A stretch of DNA of 64,000 nucleotides from Desulfovibrio sp. (GTDB lineage Bacteria; Desulfobacterota; Desulfovibrionia; Desulfovibrionales; Desulfovibrionaceae): the NCBI RefSeq assembly GCF_009712225.1, contig NZ_WASP01000006.1, positions 286,438 through 350,437 on the forward strand, written 5' to 3'. The notes under the pieces are model-generated. The model saw only the letters and a program-made list of their open reading frames with translations, was not told where the DNA came from and searched no databases. This document shows positions 52,460 to 61,436 of this stretch, piece after piece. Position numbers and translations under genes: made by a program. Each line of letters opens with the position of its first letter. Position 1 is the first letter of the stretch.

Positions 52460-55400
52460 ATTGCCAGTAATCTCCGGGGCAGTATCCGCCCGCGCCAGTG
52501 TAGGTATGCCGGGCATGGCGGGCGGCTTCTTCCCTTTCTTTTTCCTTTTCTCTGGCTATGGCCATAAACAGGCGTATGCGGTTGAGCTGGTTGGCCTCGC
52601 TGCTGCCGGGGTCATAATCCAGCGCCATGATGTTGGCCTCTGAACGCTGACGCCGCACGGCCTTGAACGCACCGCGTCCCACCACATGGTTTGGCAGGCA
52701 GCCAAAGGGCTGCAGACACAGAATGTTGCTGGTTCCGTGTTCCAGAAATTCCAGCATTTCTGCGGGCAGCAGCCAGCCTTCACCCGCGCTGTTGCCAAGC
52801 GACATAACGCTTTCGCCAAGTCGGGCAAGGTCGTCGATGTGGGCCACGGGCATGACGTTTGCGCTGAGAGGCGAGGTGTTGAGCGCACCGCGCATGTAAC
52901 GCCGCACGCCTTCTATGCGCCGCATCACCAGGCTGTTGCCAAGGGCCGACCATGCGCTGCCGCCCTGATGCCGCCAGTCGTACACTGCATCGCGCAGGCA
53001 GTAGAGCATAAAGTTGGTAAAATCGGGCAGCAGGGGCTCGCCGCCCTCCTGCCTGATCTGTTCAACAATATGATTGTTGGCATCCGAGTGGTAGGTGAGC
53101 AGAATTTCACCCACCACCGCGACCCGGGGGCGTGGCGTCAGATGGGTATGAATGCTGGCAAAGTCGCGAACAAGGCGCGGCAGCAGCTGCCGCAGGGCGG
53201 TTTCATCCCCCTTGCGGATTACTGGCGACATGGTCTGCAGCCAGTGCTGTACGCGGTCTTCTGTCTGACCAGCGGTGCATTCATATGTGCCGGTAAACAG
53301 CGATAGCCTCTGCAACATGTCTCCTGCAAGCATGCCAAGCAGCATGCGCCAGAGCATGGCCTTGTCTGGCCGCAGGCCCGGCTGGCTCTCTGTGCCGGAT
53401 GAATTGATGGTGAGCACGGGAATGGGGTCGTAGCCGCATTCCTGCAGAGCCTTGCGCAGCAGAGCCGGATAATTGCTCGCCCGGCACGGCCCGCAGGTTT
53501 GCGAAAGCAGCAGGGCCGTGCGGCGGGGATCAAGGTCGTCACTGCGCAGAGTGTGCAGCAGCTGGCCTATGGCCACGATGGCAGGGTAGCAGGCGTCATT
53601 GTTCACGTAGGCCTGCCCAAGGCTAACGGCTTCGGCGCTTACGGTGGGCAGCAGGCGCACCGTGTGGCTGTTGCCCGCAATGGCCTCGGTTATGAAGGGC
53701 AGGTGCAGGGGGGCCATTTGCGGCACAAGAATGGTGTGTGTGCCCGCATCGCGCTTGCTGAACACAGGCATGGCAGTTGTGGCTGAGGGTTGCCCTTTTG
53801 TCTTGCTGCCGTTGCTGACCGCCAGCAGGGAACGTATGCGGATACGCGCCGAGGCCAGCGCATTGCCCTCGTCCATCTTGATAAGGGTATACAGCTTGCC
53901 GTGGGCACGCATGAGCTCGCGCATCTGGTCGGCGGTGATGGCATCAATGCCGCAGCCAAACGAGGTAAGTTGCACAAGCTCTACCCGAGCATTACCGTGG
54001 TCGGCCTCGCAGGCCCACAGGCCAGCGCGATAAAGGCGCGCTGCGTATGTCCACTGGTTGCGCGCCCGCAGGGTAAAGTTCATGCGGTGGCTTATCCAGC
54101 TGCGGGGCAGGGCGTCCTCGCTCACCACGGCAGCGCCCAGCGAGGCGATAAAGTCGGGCAGGCCGTGGTGCACCTGCGGATCGGTGTGATAGGGACGGCC
54201 CGCCAGCACCACCATGGTGCCCTTGTTGCGCAGGGTTTCGCTATAGATGTGCTCTGCCTCTGCACGCAGCTCGCGCAGATAGTGTGCCTGCTCGTGCCGG
54301 GCGGCACGCATGGCGGCGCGCACTTCGCCTCTGGGCAGGTTGAATTCGCGGCACAGGTTGCGCACCAGCGATGCCGTGTGGGTCAGGTTCACAAAGGGCG
54401 CATGCAGCACGGCCCCGGCATCCTTGATCTCGGGCAGGTTTTCGCGCACCACCTGCGGGTAGCCGCAGGCCACCGGGCAGGAGAAGGAATCGCACATTTC
54501 GGTAAATTCCTGCGCCTCGCGAGGTATGCAGGGAAAGAATATGCTCTTTATGCCGCTTTCAAGCAGCGACAGCACATGCCCGTGCGCCAGTTTGGCAGGG
54601 TAACAGACACTTTGCGATGGAACGGACGACAGCCCCGCCGCAAACAGTGCCCGGCTGGTGGGGGGCGAAACCTCCACCCTGAAGCCCAGCGAGGTAAACA
54701 GGGTGAACCAGAATGGATAGTGCGCGTAGACATTGAGCACTCTGGGGATACCCAGCCTGCCGCGCGGGGCAGACTCGAGCGACAGCGGTTCATAACGGAA
54801 AAGCCGCTGGTTTTTCCAGGCGATGAGGTTGGGTGCGGTAACGGTTGCTCCGCGTCGCGATTCGCTGAACCTGTCGCACCTGTTGCCCGCTATATGGCGC
54901 GAGCCGTGTGAAAAACGCGTTTCAGTAAGCAGGCAGTTGTTGCCGCAGTCGCGGCAGCGAAAGCTGCGCGTGCGCATGGCCAGACCGCGTATGAGCGAGG
55001 CCGTGATGGACGAGCGAAGGCTTGTACATTCTGATTTCTCAAGCGCTTCAAGCGCCGCTCCGTATGCCCCCATGAGGCCGGATGATGCCGGACGGTGCAC
55101 ATGGCGGCCAAGGGTACGCTCCATGGCGCAGAGCAGGGCGTCGTTAAGAAAGGCCCCGCCCTGAACCACCACATGTTCGCCAAGCTCTGCCGTGTTCTTG
55201 ATGCGCAGCACCTTGTCCAGAGCGTTGCGCACAACAGAGTAGCACAGGCCGGCGGCAATGTCGGCGATGGGCAGGCCGTCTTTTTGTGCCTGCGTTACCC
55301 GGGAATTCATGAACACCGTGCAGCGTGAGCCAAGGTCGGCCGGGTGCGCCGCATACAGCGAAATATCAACAAATTCCTGCATGCTCAACCCAAGGCCACG

Positions 55401-56792
55401 GGCAAAACTTTCCAGAAACGCGCCGCAACCGGCAGAGCAGGCTTCGTTGAGGCTCACGTCGCTGATGACGCCGTTATCGATCTTGAGGCACTTCATGTCC
55501 TGGCCGCCAATGTCGATAACGTAGCTGACCTCGGGAACCAGCCGTGTGGCCGCCTTGAAGTGCGCCAAAGTTTCCACCAGCACGCTGTCCACACCAAGGG
55601 CAGATTCTGCCAGATGTGCTCCGTAACCGGTAGCGCCGGATGCGGAAAGCCACGCTCCTTCGGGTATGCGGTCGAGCATGTCGGACAGGGGCGGCAGCAG
55701 GGTTTGCAACGGGTTGCCGCCGTTGGAGGCATAGCACGAATCAAGAACGCGCTGTTCGCTGTCGACCAGCACTGCCTTGACCGTGGTTGAACCGAGATCC
55801 AGCCCAAGGTACAGCGGGCCGCGCGCCTGGCTGATGTCGGCACCGGGCAGCATGCTTGTGGTGGCGTGCCTTTGGCAAAAGCGTGCGTATTCGTCGCTGT
55901 CGGCAAACATGCCGGGCAGTATCTTGTCTGTGCTCACCTTGGCCGTGTGTGAAAGGCTGCCCGCCAGCACGGCCAGGTCTGCCAGATTGTGGGGCTGAGC
56001 CGAGTCTTCGGCAGAAATGGCGCAGTGGGCCGCGCCAATGGCCGCCGTGCACTGCGCATGAGGCAGATGGGCTATGTGCTGGGGTGAAAGGTCGAGGTTT
56101 TTGATGAACAGCGTTTTCAGCTCTGGCAAAAAGTGCAGCGGCCCGCCCAGAAAGGCCACCTTGCCCGTAATGGGCCTGCCGCAGGCAAGACCGCCTATGG
56201 TCTGTTCTACCACAGCCTGAAATATGGAAGCCGCGATATCTTCACGCGAAACCCCGCCGTTGAGCAGGGGCACGATATCGGTCTTGGCAAAAACGCCGCA
56301 GCGCGAGGCAATGGGGTACAGGGTCGTGTGGCGCGAGGCCAGATCGTTCAGACCGCCCGCGTCTGTACTGAGCAGGCGGGCCATCTGGTCGATAAAGGCC
56401 CCAGTGCCACCTGCGCACGATTCATTCATGCGCAGCTCCACATCCTGCCCCAGGTAGAGCAGCTTGGCGTCTTCACCACCCAGCTCAACGGCCACAGTAG
56501 TGTCGGGTGCACCGTGTGCAATGGCGCGTGCGGTTGCCAGCAGTTCCTGCACAAACAGGATGGAGAGCTGATTACTGAGATCAAGAGCGCCCGAGCCTGT
56601 CATGGCACAGCGCACGGTGGCGGAGGGATAGAGCTGGGAGACTTCGGCAAGCAGGCTTGCCAGTGTGGCGCGAACGGCCGTGCCGTGGCGGCAATAGCGT
56701 GTTTCGGCTATGGCGCCGTCTGCGTGCAGCAGCGCCAGTTTGACGGTGGTGGAGCCGATATCCAGACCAAGGTATAGTAGTGGTGGAGACAC
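52458..56792 (-). CDS. Giant tandem CoA-dehydratase activase (HgdC/BadFG type) with DUF2229
   Basis: The 1444-residue protein begins at a GTG at 56792 that has GAGGA seven bases upstream. A TTG two codons before it is too close to that site. Two ASKHA ATPase modules follow each other: LYLGLDIGSTTVKLALL near 6 and LYLGLDLGSTTVKAVLV near 328. Each has a cluster Cys region (ESCAGGTGAFIDQ, EACSAGCGAFLE). DUF2229 starts near 680 (GIPRVLNVYAHYPFWF), and a dehydratase-like C-terminal half contains several Cys. Small HgdC-type activases deliver electrons with ATP hydrolysis to 2-hydroxyacyl-CoA dehydratases or benzoyl-CoA reductases. The large fused form is widespread in anaerobes but has no established substrate. 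Confidence 0.9.
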   Translation of the reverse strand: MSPPLLYLGLDIGSTTVKLALLHADGAIAETRYCRHGTAVRATLASLLAEVSQLYPSATVRCAMTGSGALDLSNQLSILFVQELLATARAIAHGAPDTTVAVELGGEDAKLLYLGQDVELRMNESCAGGTGAFIDQMARLLSTDAGGLNDLASRHTTLYPIASRCGVFAKTDIVPLLNGGVSREDIAASIFQAVVEQTIGGLACGRPITGKVAFLGGPLHFLPELKTLFIKNLDLSPQHIAHLPHAQCTAAIGAAHCAISAEDSAQPHNLADLAVLAGSLSHTAKVSTDKILPGMFADSDEYARFCQRHATTSMLPGADISQARGPLYLGLDLGSTTVKAVLVDSEQRVLDSCYASNGGNPLQTLLPPLSDMLDRIPEGAWLSASGATGYGAHLAESALGVDSVLVETLAHFKAATRLVPEVSYVIDIGGQDMKCLKIDNGVISDVSLNEACSAGCGAFLESFARGLGLSMQEFVDISLYAAHPADLGSRCTVFMNSRVTQAQKDGLPIADIAAGLCYSVVRNALDKVLRIKNTAELGEHVVVQGGAFLNDALLCAMERTLGRHVHRPASSGLMGAYGAALEALEKSECTSLRSSITASLIRGLAMRTRSFRCRDCGNNCLLTETRFSHGSRHIAGNRCDRFSESRRGATVTAPNLIAWKNQRLFRYEPLSLESAPRGRLGIPRVLNVYAHYPFWFTLFTSLGFRVEVSPPTSRALFAAGLSSVPSQSVCYPAKLAHGHVLSLLESGIKSIFFPCIPREAQEFTEMCDSFSCPVACGYPQVVRENLPEIKDAGAVLHAPFVNLTHTASLVRNLCREFNLPRGEVRAAMRAARHEQAHYLRELRAEAEHIYSETLRNKGTMVVLAGRPYHTDPQVHHGLPDFIASLGAAVVSEDALPRSWISHRMNFTLRARNQWTYAARLYRAGLWACEADHGNARVELVQLTSFGCGIDAITADQMRELMRAHGKLYTLIKMDEGNALASARIRIRSLLAVSNGSKTKGQPSATTAMPVFSKRDAGTHTILVPQMAPLHLPFITEAIAGNSHTVRLLPTVSAEAVSLGQAYVNNDACYPAIVAIGQLLHTLRSDDLDPRRTALLLSQTCGPCRASNYPALLRKALQECGYDPIPVLTINSSGTESQPGLRPDKAMLWRMLLGMLAGDMLQRLSLFTGTYECTAGQTEDRVQHWLQTMSPVIRKGDETALRQLLPRLVRDFASIHTHLTPRPRVAVVGEILLTYHSDANNHIVEQIRQEGGEPLLPDFTNFMLYCLRDAVYDWRHQGGSAWSALGNSLVMRRIEGVRRYMRGALNTSPLSANVMPVAHIDDLARLGESVMSLGNSAGEGWLLPAEMLEFLEHGTSNILCLQPFGCLPNHVVGRGAFKAVRRQRSEANIMALDYDPGSSEANQLNRIRLFMAIAREKEKEREEAARHARHTYTGAGGYCPGDYWQ

Positions 56793-56927
56793 GTACAAGT
56801 CCTCACATGAAACAGGTTTATGTGATTTGGGCCTGATGTCTTCGTGAAAGCCATGTCAGAGATCATTGGCATTCTTTCATAAATTCAGGCTACACTTGAA
56901 CGCGACCAGAACACAAGACTTGTTTGC

Positions 56928-56992
56928 AAAAAAAAGTCGGCCCGGGCAACTCTTCACTCCCCGCAGGGAGCTTGGCGTTGCCCGGGCCGACT
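56928..56992 (-). terminator. Terminator of the M23 peptidase gene
   Basis: On the minus strand AGTCGGCCCGGGCAAC pairs perfectly with its inverted copy (16 pairs, 26-base loop), followed by a run of T. Confidence 0.92.
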
Positions 56993-57044
56993 TTACTGGC
57001 CTGTGTGTGCGTATTCAGCGCACTGTCATTATTCTGTCAAACGG

Positions 57045-58373
57045 CTACTGTTGGGCCATTGAGGCCTCAATGCGGCCGGTGACATTGTCGCGGATCCACT
57101 TGGGGTCAAGCCATTCAAGCGGGGTAACTTCCACGCCGCCTACAAGTATGCCAAAATGCAGGTGGTCGCCAAAGGCAAGCCCCGTGCTGCCGGTGTGGGC
57201 AATAATCTGCCCCTTCTGCACAACATCGCCAACTTTGACGAGCTGGTCGTTGAGGTGCGAGTACAGCGACATGAGCCCAAGGCCGTGGTCGATAACAATC
57301 AGGTTGCCATAAATGCCAAGGTTGCCGCAGAAAACCACGCGTCCGCTGTTGGCGGCGGGCACTTCTGCATTGCGCACCGAGGCAAGGTCAAAGCCCAAGT
57401 GGTATGATTCGCCCACGGGCTTGCCTTGATAGCTGAAGAAACGGTGATCGCCAAAACCGGCGCGCGGGGCAGAGCGGGGCAGGCGTTCAAACGCGCCGCT
57501 CCACAGCATGGCCGAAGCAGAGTCGTGTCCGATTTCGCGCAGGGCCTGCACGTTGGCGTTGCGCACCTGATTGTTGATGTACAGGTAGCACTCCAGCGGG
57601 TTGGCCGCGTCAGGGGCCAGATCGCGCAGCTTGCTTTCAACAGCCAGCAGGAAGTTGTCCGTCACTTCAATGCTGTCACTTTTAAATACCCGTTCAAAGG
57701 TCATGACAGTCAGGTGGCTTTTGGTCACGTTGCCCGCAAGGTCGGTAGCGGTGATTTCCACGCTGTTTTTATAATCGCGGGCCGTCATGGTGTAGGGGAA
57801 GGGGAAAAAGCAGATATAGCTGCCGTCTTTTTGCAGGTAGCCGGGCACAAAATAGCCTGCAACCAGCACACCGCTGTTGCTCACTTCTTCGTCAATGGTG
57901 TAGCGCACCACGGCGGTACCGCCACGGCGAACGTTGGGGGGCAGGGTTTTTACAGAAATGCGCGGCGGCTGCGTGTCGAGGCGCATGGGCAGCTGAACCG
58001 TGCGGGTGTTACCCTGACCAAAACCGGCAAGCGAGCCGTCTGTGGCGCGTATTTCAAGTTCAAACGCCCCTTCGCGCAGGTTGGCGTCCTTCATGGGGAC
58101 TTCTACCTCGCGCTCGGGAATGTATTTGTCAAAATGCTTGCTGTAGATGACATTAAGAATATTGTTTTTGCGCACGCCCACCGAGATGGAGCGAATGCCG
58201 GAAGGGTCCTTCATGCGCACCTTGAGCACGCTGGCAGGAGAAACCTTGCCGGTGTTGGGCGTCACATCCACAACCGGGCCGTCCAGATCCTTAAAAAAAA
58301 CGTAGCCACCAACTACCAGCAGGGCGACCACTAAAATACCTAGTACCGATGAAAACAAACTTCTTTTACGCAT
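57045..58373 (-). CDS. M23-family peptidoglycan endopeptidase, membrane-anchored
   Basis: The protein has 442 residues from the ATG at 58373, with GAGGAG upstream. A membrane anchor (about 6-27) precedes a long periplasmic region with immunoglobulin-like repeats (about 35-230). The C-terminal M23/LytM domain (about 310-425) has intact zinc ligands in HLGFDLAS and GDHLHFGI. It should cut peptide crosslinks of the cell wall or act with amidases. It is divergent from pcm. A strong terminator follows. Confidence 0.92.
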   Translation of the reverse strand: MRKRSLFSSVLGILVVALLVVGGYVFFKDLDGPVVDVTPNTGKVSPASVLKVRMKDPSGIRSISVGVRKNNILNVIYSKHFDKYIPEREVEVPMKDANLREGAFELEIRATDGSLAGFGQGNTRTVQLPMRLDTQPPRISVKTLPPNVRRGGTAVVRYTIDEEVSNSGVLVAGYFVPGYLQKDGSYICFFPFPYTMTARDYKNSVEITATDLAGNVTKSHLTVMTFERVFKSDSIEVTDNFLLAVESKLRDLAPDAANPLECYLYINNQVRNANVQALREIGHDSASAMLWSGAFERLPRSAPRAGFGDHRFFSYQGKPVGESYHLGFDLASVRNAEVPAANSGRVVFCGNLGIYGNLIVIDHGLGLMSLYSHLNDQLVKVGDVVQKGQIIAHTGSTGLAFGDHLHFGILVGGVEVTPLEWLDPKWIRDNVTGRIEASMAQQ

Positions 58374-58517
58374 TTCCGACTCCTCAATCTCGCTTCCCGA
58401 AGCGTTGCATAAAGAAAGGCAAGTTTCAAGGAAAAGTCTGGAACTTCTCTTGATCTGCCCCAAAGCCCCGCTGTGCACATTGACTTGGCGTAAAAAATCT
58501 GTTTTCACTTCCGCAGT

Positions 58518-59213
58518 ATGCAGTACGGTAAATATACCACGGCTGGGGGCCCGCCCCGCGAGCCTTCTCCATCCGTGGATCCCAAACGTCTACGGCGTCG
58601 TATGGTGCGCGATCAGCTCGAAGCGCGCGGCATAAACGACCCCGGGGTGCTTGGGGCCATGATGGCCGTGCCGCGTCACCTTTTTGTGCAGGAAGCCCTG
58701 CGCTCTCAGGCCTACGAAGACACCCCCCTGCCCATCGGCTACGGGCAGACCATTTCACAGCCATATATCGTTGCCCTGATGACCCAGCTGCTTGAAGTGC
58801 AGCGGGGCATGCGGGTGCTTGAAATAGGCACGGGCTCTGGCTATCAGGCCGCAGTGCTTGCCACCATGGGCTGCACGGTATTTACCGTTGAGCGTATGCG
58901 CGAGTTGTATCAAAATACCTCGTGCCTCTTGCGACAACTGGGACTTAGGGGTATCCACATGCAGCGGCGTGACGGCACGCTTGGCATGCCCGAGGCCGCG
59001 CCATTTGACCGTATCATTGTCACAGCCGGCGGGCCGGAAGTGCCGCGCCCCCTTGTTGAACAGCTTGACGAGGGCGGCATAATGCTTATTCCCGTAGGGT
59101 CAAAGCCTCGTACTCAGCGCCTTGTGCGCGTGTGCAAGGAACAGGGGCGCGTTAGCAGCGAAGACCTGGGGCCGGTAGTTTTTGTGGATCTGGTGGGCGA
59201 CCACGGCTGGTAG
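58518..59213 (+). CDS. pcm: Protein-L-isoaspartate O-methyltransferase
   Basis: The 231-residue protein has the PCMT motifs [33 protein letters not shown] and the SAM loop [15 protein letters not shown]. The enzyme methylates isoaspartyl residues in aged proteins and starts their repair. The annotated ATG has no good Shine-Dalgarno. The ATG 84 bases later is also possible, and the first 25 residues are not conserved in the family. mrp follows 40 bases after the stop. Confidence 0.92.
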   Translation: MQYGKYTTAGGPPREPSPSVDPKRLRRRMVRDQLEARGINDPGVLGAMMAVPRHLFVQEALRSQAYEDTPLPIGYGQTISQPYIVALMTQLLEVQRGMRVLEIGTGSGYQAAVLATMGCTVFTVERMRELYQNTSCLLRQLGLRGIHMQRRDGTLGMPEAAPFDRIIVTAGGPEVPRPLVEQLDEGGIMLIPVGSKPRTQRLVRVCKEQGRVSSEDLGPVVFVDLVGDHGW

Positions 59214-59253
59214 ATACACCGTCGCCAAGCCCGCCGTAATTGAAGGAGTTGTC

Positions 59254-60168
59254 ATGGGATCCTGTTCATCCTGTTCTTCTGCGTCTACTTGCTCGAGTGC
59301 AAAGGGCAATGGCGGCAGCGGAGAATGTAATGACCCTATGGCCAAGCAGGACCGCGCGATAGCCGACTGCTTGGGCCATATTCGCCACAAGATATTTGTT
59401 ATGAGCGGCAAGGGCGGCGTGGGCAAAAGCTCTGTAACCGTCAATACTGCTGCGGCGCTGGCACGGCGCGGGTTCAAGGTCGGCATTCTTGATGTCGACA
59501 TTCACGGCCCCAGCGTGCCCAATCTGCTTGGTCTTACCAGCACGGTTGAAATCGACGAACCCACCCAGCTGATGATTCCGGCGGCGTACAACGAAAACCT
59601 GTCGGTCATCTCCATGGATACGTTTCTGCAGGACAAGGACCAGGCCATTCTGTGGCGTGGGCCCAAAAAAACCTCGGCCATTCGCCAGTTTATTGCAGAC
59701 GTGAAGTGGGGCGAACTGGATTTTCTGCTCATCGACTCCCCTCCAGGAACCGGCGACGAACACATGACTGTCATGCAGTCCATTCCTGATGCCCTGTGCG
59801 TGGTTGTGACCACCCCTCAGGAAATTTCTCTGGCAGACGTGCGCAAGGCCATCAACTTCTTGCAGTACACCAACTCCAACGTGCTTGGCGTGGTGGAAAA
59901 CATGAGCGGTCTTGTGTGCCCCCACTGCCACCAGGAAATCGACCTGTTCAAGAAGGGCGGCGGCGAAGAGCTTGCCAAGCGCTACGGCCTCAAGTTTCTT
60001 GGTGCTGTGCCGCTCGATCCCACCACTGTGGTTGCGGCTGACAAAGGTATTCCTGTGGTGTACCTTGAAGCGGAGAGCGCGGCCAAGGAGGCCTTCCTTA
60101 ACCTGGCAGATTCCATTGCCAACGCTGCCGACGGCAGCCTGGAAGCCCTTGCCAGCTCCCACCGCTAA
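59254..60168 (+). CDS. mrp: Iron-sulfur cluster carrier ATPase Mrp/ApbC with Cys-rich N terminus
   Basis: The protein has 304 residues from the ATG at 59254, with GAAGGAG upstream. The first 25 residues carry four cysteines (C4, C7, C13, C25). The P-loop is SGKGGVGKSSVTVN, and the Mrp CxxC motif is CPHC in GLVCPHCHQEIDLF. Mrp proteins bind and transfer [4Fe-4S] clusters as dimers. The extra N-terminal cysteines could form a second metal site. An alternative start further in would remove them, but the ribosome site supports the longer form. Confidence 0.93.
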   Translation: MGSCSSCSSASTCSSAKGNGGSGECNDPMAKQDRAIADCLGHIRHKIFVMSGKGGVGKSSVTVNTAAALARRGFKVGILDVDIHGPSVPNLLGLTSTVEIDEPTQLMIPAAYNENLSVISMDTFLQDKDQAILWRGPKKTSAIRQFIADVKWGELDFLLIDSPPGTGDEHMTVMQSIPDALCVVVTTPQEISLADVRKAINFLQYTNSNVLGVVENMSGLVCPHCHQEIDLFKKGGGEELAKRYGLKFLGAVPLDPTTVVAADKGIPVVYLEAESAAKEAFLNLADSIANAADGSLEALASSHR

Positions 60169-60201
60169 AGGCATCGCGAGCGTGGCTCGGTAGAAATGCA
60201 G

Positions 60202-60244
60202 GCTTCCCTGGCGGTCGGGACCGGTCGCCGGGGGAGCTTTTTTT
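60202..60244 (+). terminator. Terminator after mrp
   Basis: GCTTCCCTGGCG pairs with CGCCGGGGGAGC with a few G-T pairs, and seven T follow. Confidence 0.82.
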
Positions 60245-60312
60245 CTCCTTTTCTCCCGTATTCTTTTATGGTAACGCATTGAAAAATTCGCACGGAGCGC
60301 CTGAGAGGAAGA

Positions 60313-60861
60313 ATGCTTAATCTTGCTAATAAAATTACACTGTTACGCATTTTAATGACCCCTCTGGTTGTTTTGCTGCTCTATTTTGAAGGGCCTGTCG
60401 CCTGTATTTTGGCTACACTGGCCTTTATTTTTGCCTCTCTCACCGACTGGGCAGACGGATATATCGCCCGCCGCTCCAACATGGTTACCAGCATGGGCAA
60501 GTTTCTTGACCCGCTGGCCGACAAGGTGCTGATCTGTTCGGTGCTGATCATGTTTGTGAAGCTTGGCTGGGCCCCTGCCTGGGTGGTCATTATTATAGTA
60601 TGCCGCGAGCTTGTGGTTACAGGCCTGCGCGCCATTGCCATTGACGAGGGTATTGTTCTGGCTGCCGACAAGTTCGGTAAGGCAAAAACTGTGCTTCAGA
60701 TTTTTGCCATTGTGCCGCTTACCCTGCATTACCCTCTGTGGGGCATGGATTTGCAGCCCCTCGGTCTGGGGCTGCTTTATACGGCTCTGGTGCTGGCCAT
60801 TGTTTCAGGCTCGAACTATTGCTATGATTTTTACCGCAATACGCGTAAACAGGCAGGTTAA
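60313..60861 (+). CDS. pgsA: CDP-diacylglycerol-glycerol-3-phosphate 3-phosphatidyltransferase
   Basis: This 182-residue membrane protein has about five helices. The CDP-alcohol phosphotransferase motif is complete: DWADGYIAR, then G and two Asp in GKFLDPLADK. It makes phosphatidylglycerol phosphate for acidic phospholipids. AGAGGAAG lies just before the ATG. Three closely packed genes for a small protein, an FtsB-like protein and a TPR protein follow, so it heads an envelope-related operon. Confidence 0.94.
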   Translation: MLNLANKITLLRILMTPLVVLLLYFEGPVACILATLAFIFASLTDWADGYIARRSNMVTSMGKFLDPLADKVLICSVLIMFVKLGWAPAWVVIIIVCRELVVTGLRAIAIDEGIVLAADKFGKAKTVLQIFAIVPLTLHYPLWGMDLQPLGLGLLYTALVLAIVSGSNYCYDFYRNTRKQAG

Positions 60862-60873
60862 CGGGTACAACGC

Positions 60874-61128
60874 ATGAGTACGTTGCAGATCCGCCTGAAA
60901 AACTGCATCCAGACCATTCTGGAACTGGAGCCCGACATGCGTGCCGGGGTCTGGGGCCGTCACTTTGATGAGGAGCTGAGTACTCTCAAGGATTATCTGC
61001 ATCAGGTCGATCAGATGAACCTTGCGGAGGAAGATGTTACGCGGCTGGAAAAAGCTACGGCCACGTTTTTGGCCGAGCTGCGGCTTTCGACTGGCAACGG
61101 TTCACAACCACAACGGCTGCTGCAGTAA
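60874..61128 (+). CDS. Uncharacterised 84-residue helical protein
   Basis: I do not recognise a family. The protein is predicted helical throughout and acidic, with no cysteine cluster and no membrane segment. It begins 12 bases after pgsA and its stop overlaps the next ATG by one base (TAATG). Conserved packing between pgsA and an FtsB-like gene supports a real gene, perhaps acting in the envelope or in division. Confidence 0.72.
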   Translation: MSTLQIRLKNCIQTILELEPDMRAGVWGRHFDEELSTLKDYLHQVDQMNLAEEDVTRLEKATATFLAELRLSTGNGSQPQRLLQ

Positions 61129-61436
61129 TGTTCTGGCGTACGTTCATTCTGGTTGTTCTGGGCCTTGTTAACGTGGTGCTCTTTGCACGCATGGTGTGGG
61201 GCCCCACAGGGCTTATCGAGTACCGCGAACTCAAGCACCAGTATGCCGAGCTTGAAAAGCAGATTGCAAGCCTTGATGCGGAAAACCTCTCTCTGAGCCG
61301 TGAAATTCGCCTTTTGCAGTCAGACAGCCAGTATATGGAAAAAGTCATTCGTCAGCGCCTCCATTATGTTCGCGACAACGAGGTGCTCTATCTTTTCGGC
61401 GACGTGGCGAAACCGGGGCGGGAGCAGAAACCATGA
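61128..61436 (+). CDS. Septum-formation initiator, FtsB/DivIC-like
   Basis: The 102-residue protein has one N-terminal membrane helix (about 4-20). A coiled coil (about 32-65, ELKHQYAELEKQIASLDAEN) follows, and the short conserved end is VIRQRLHYVRDNEVLYLF. This is the FtsB/DivIC layout, which bridges FtsL and FtsQ at the division site. The stop overlaps the following ATG by four bases (ATGA). Confidence 0.9.
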   Translation: MFWRTFILVVLGLVNVVLFARMVWGPTGLIEYRELKHQYAELEKQIASLDAENLSLSREIRLLQSDSQYMEKVIRQRLHYVRDNEVLYLFGDVAKPGREQKP

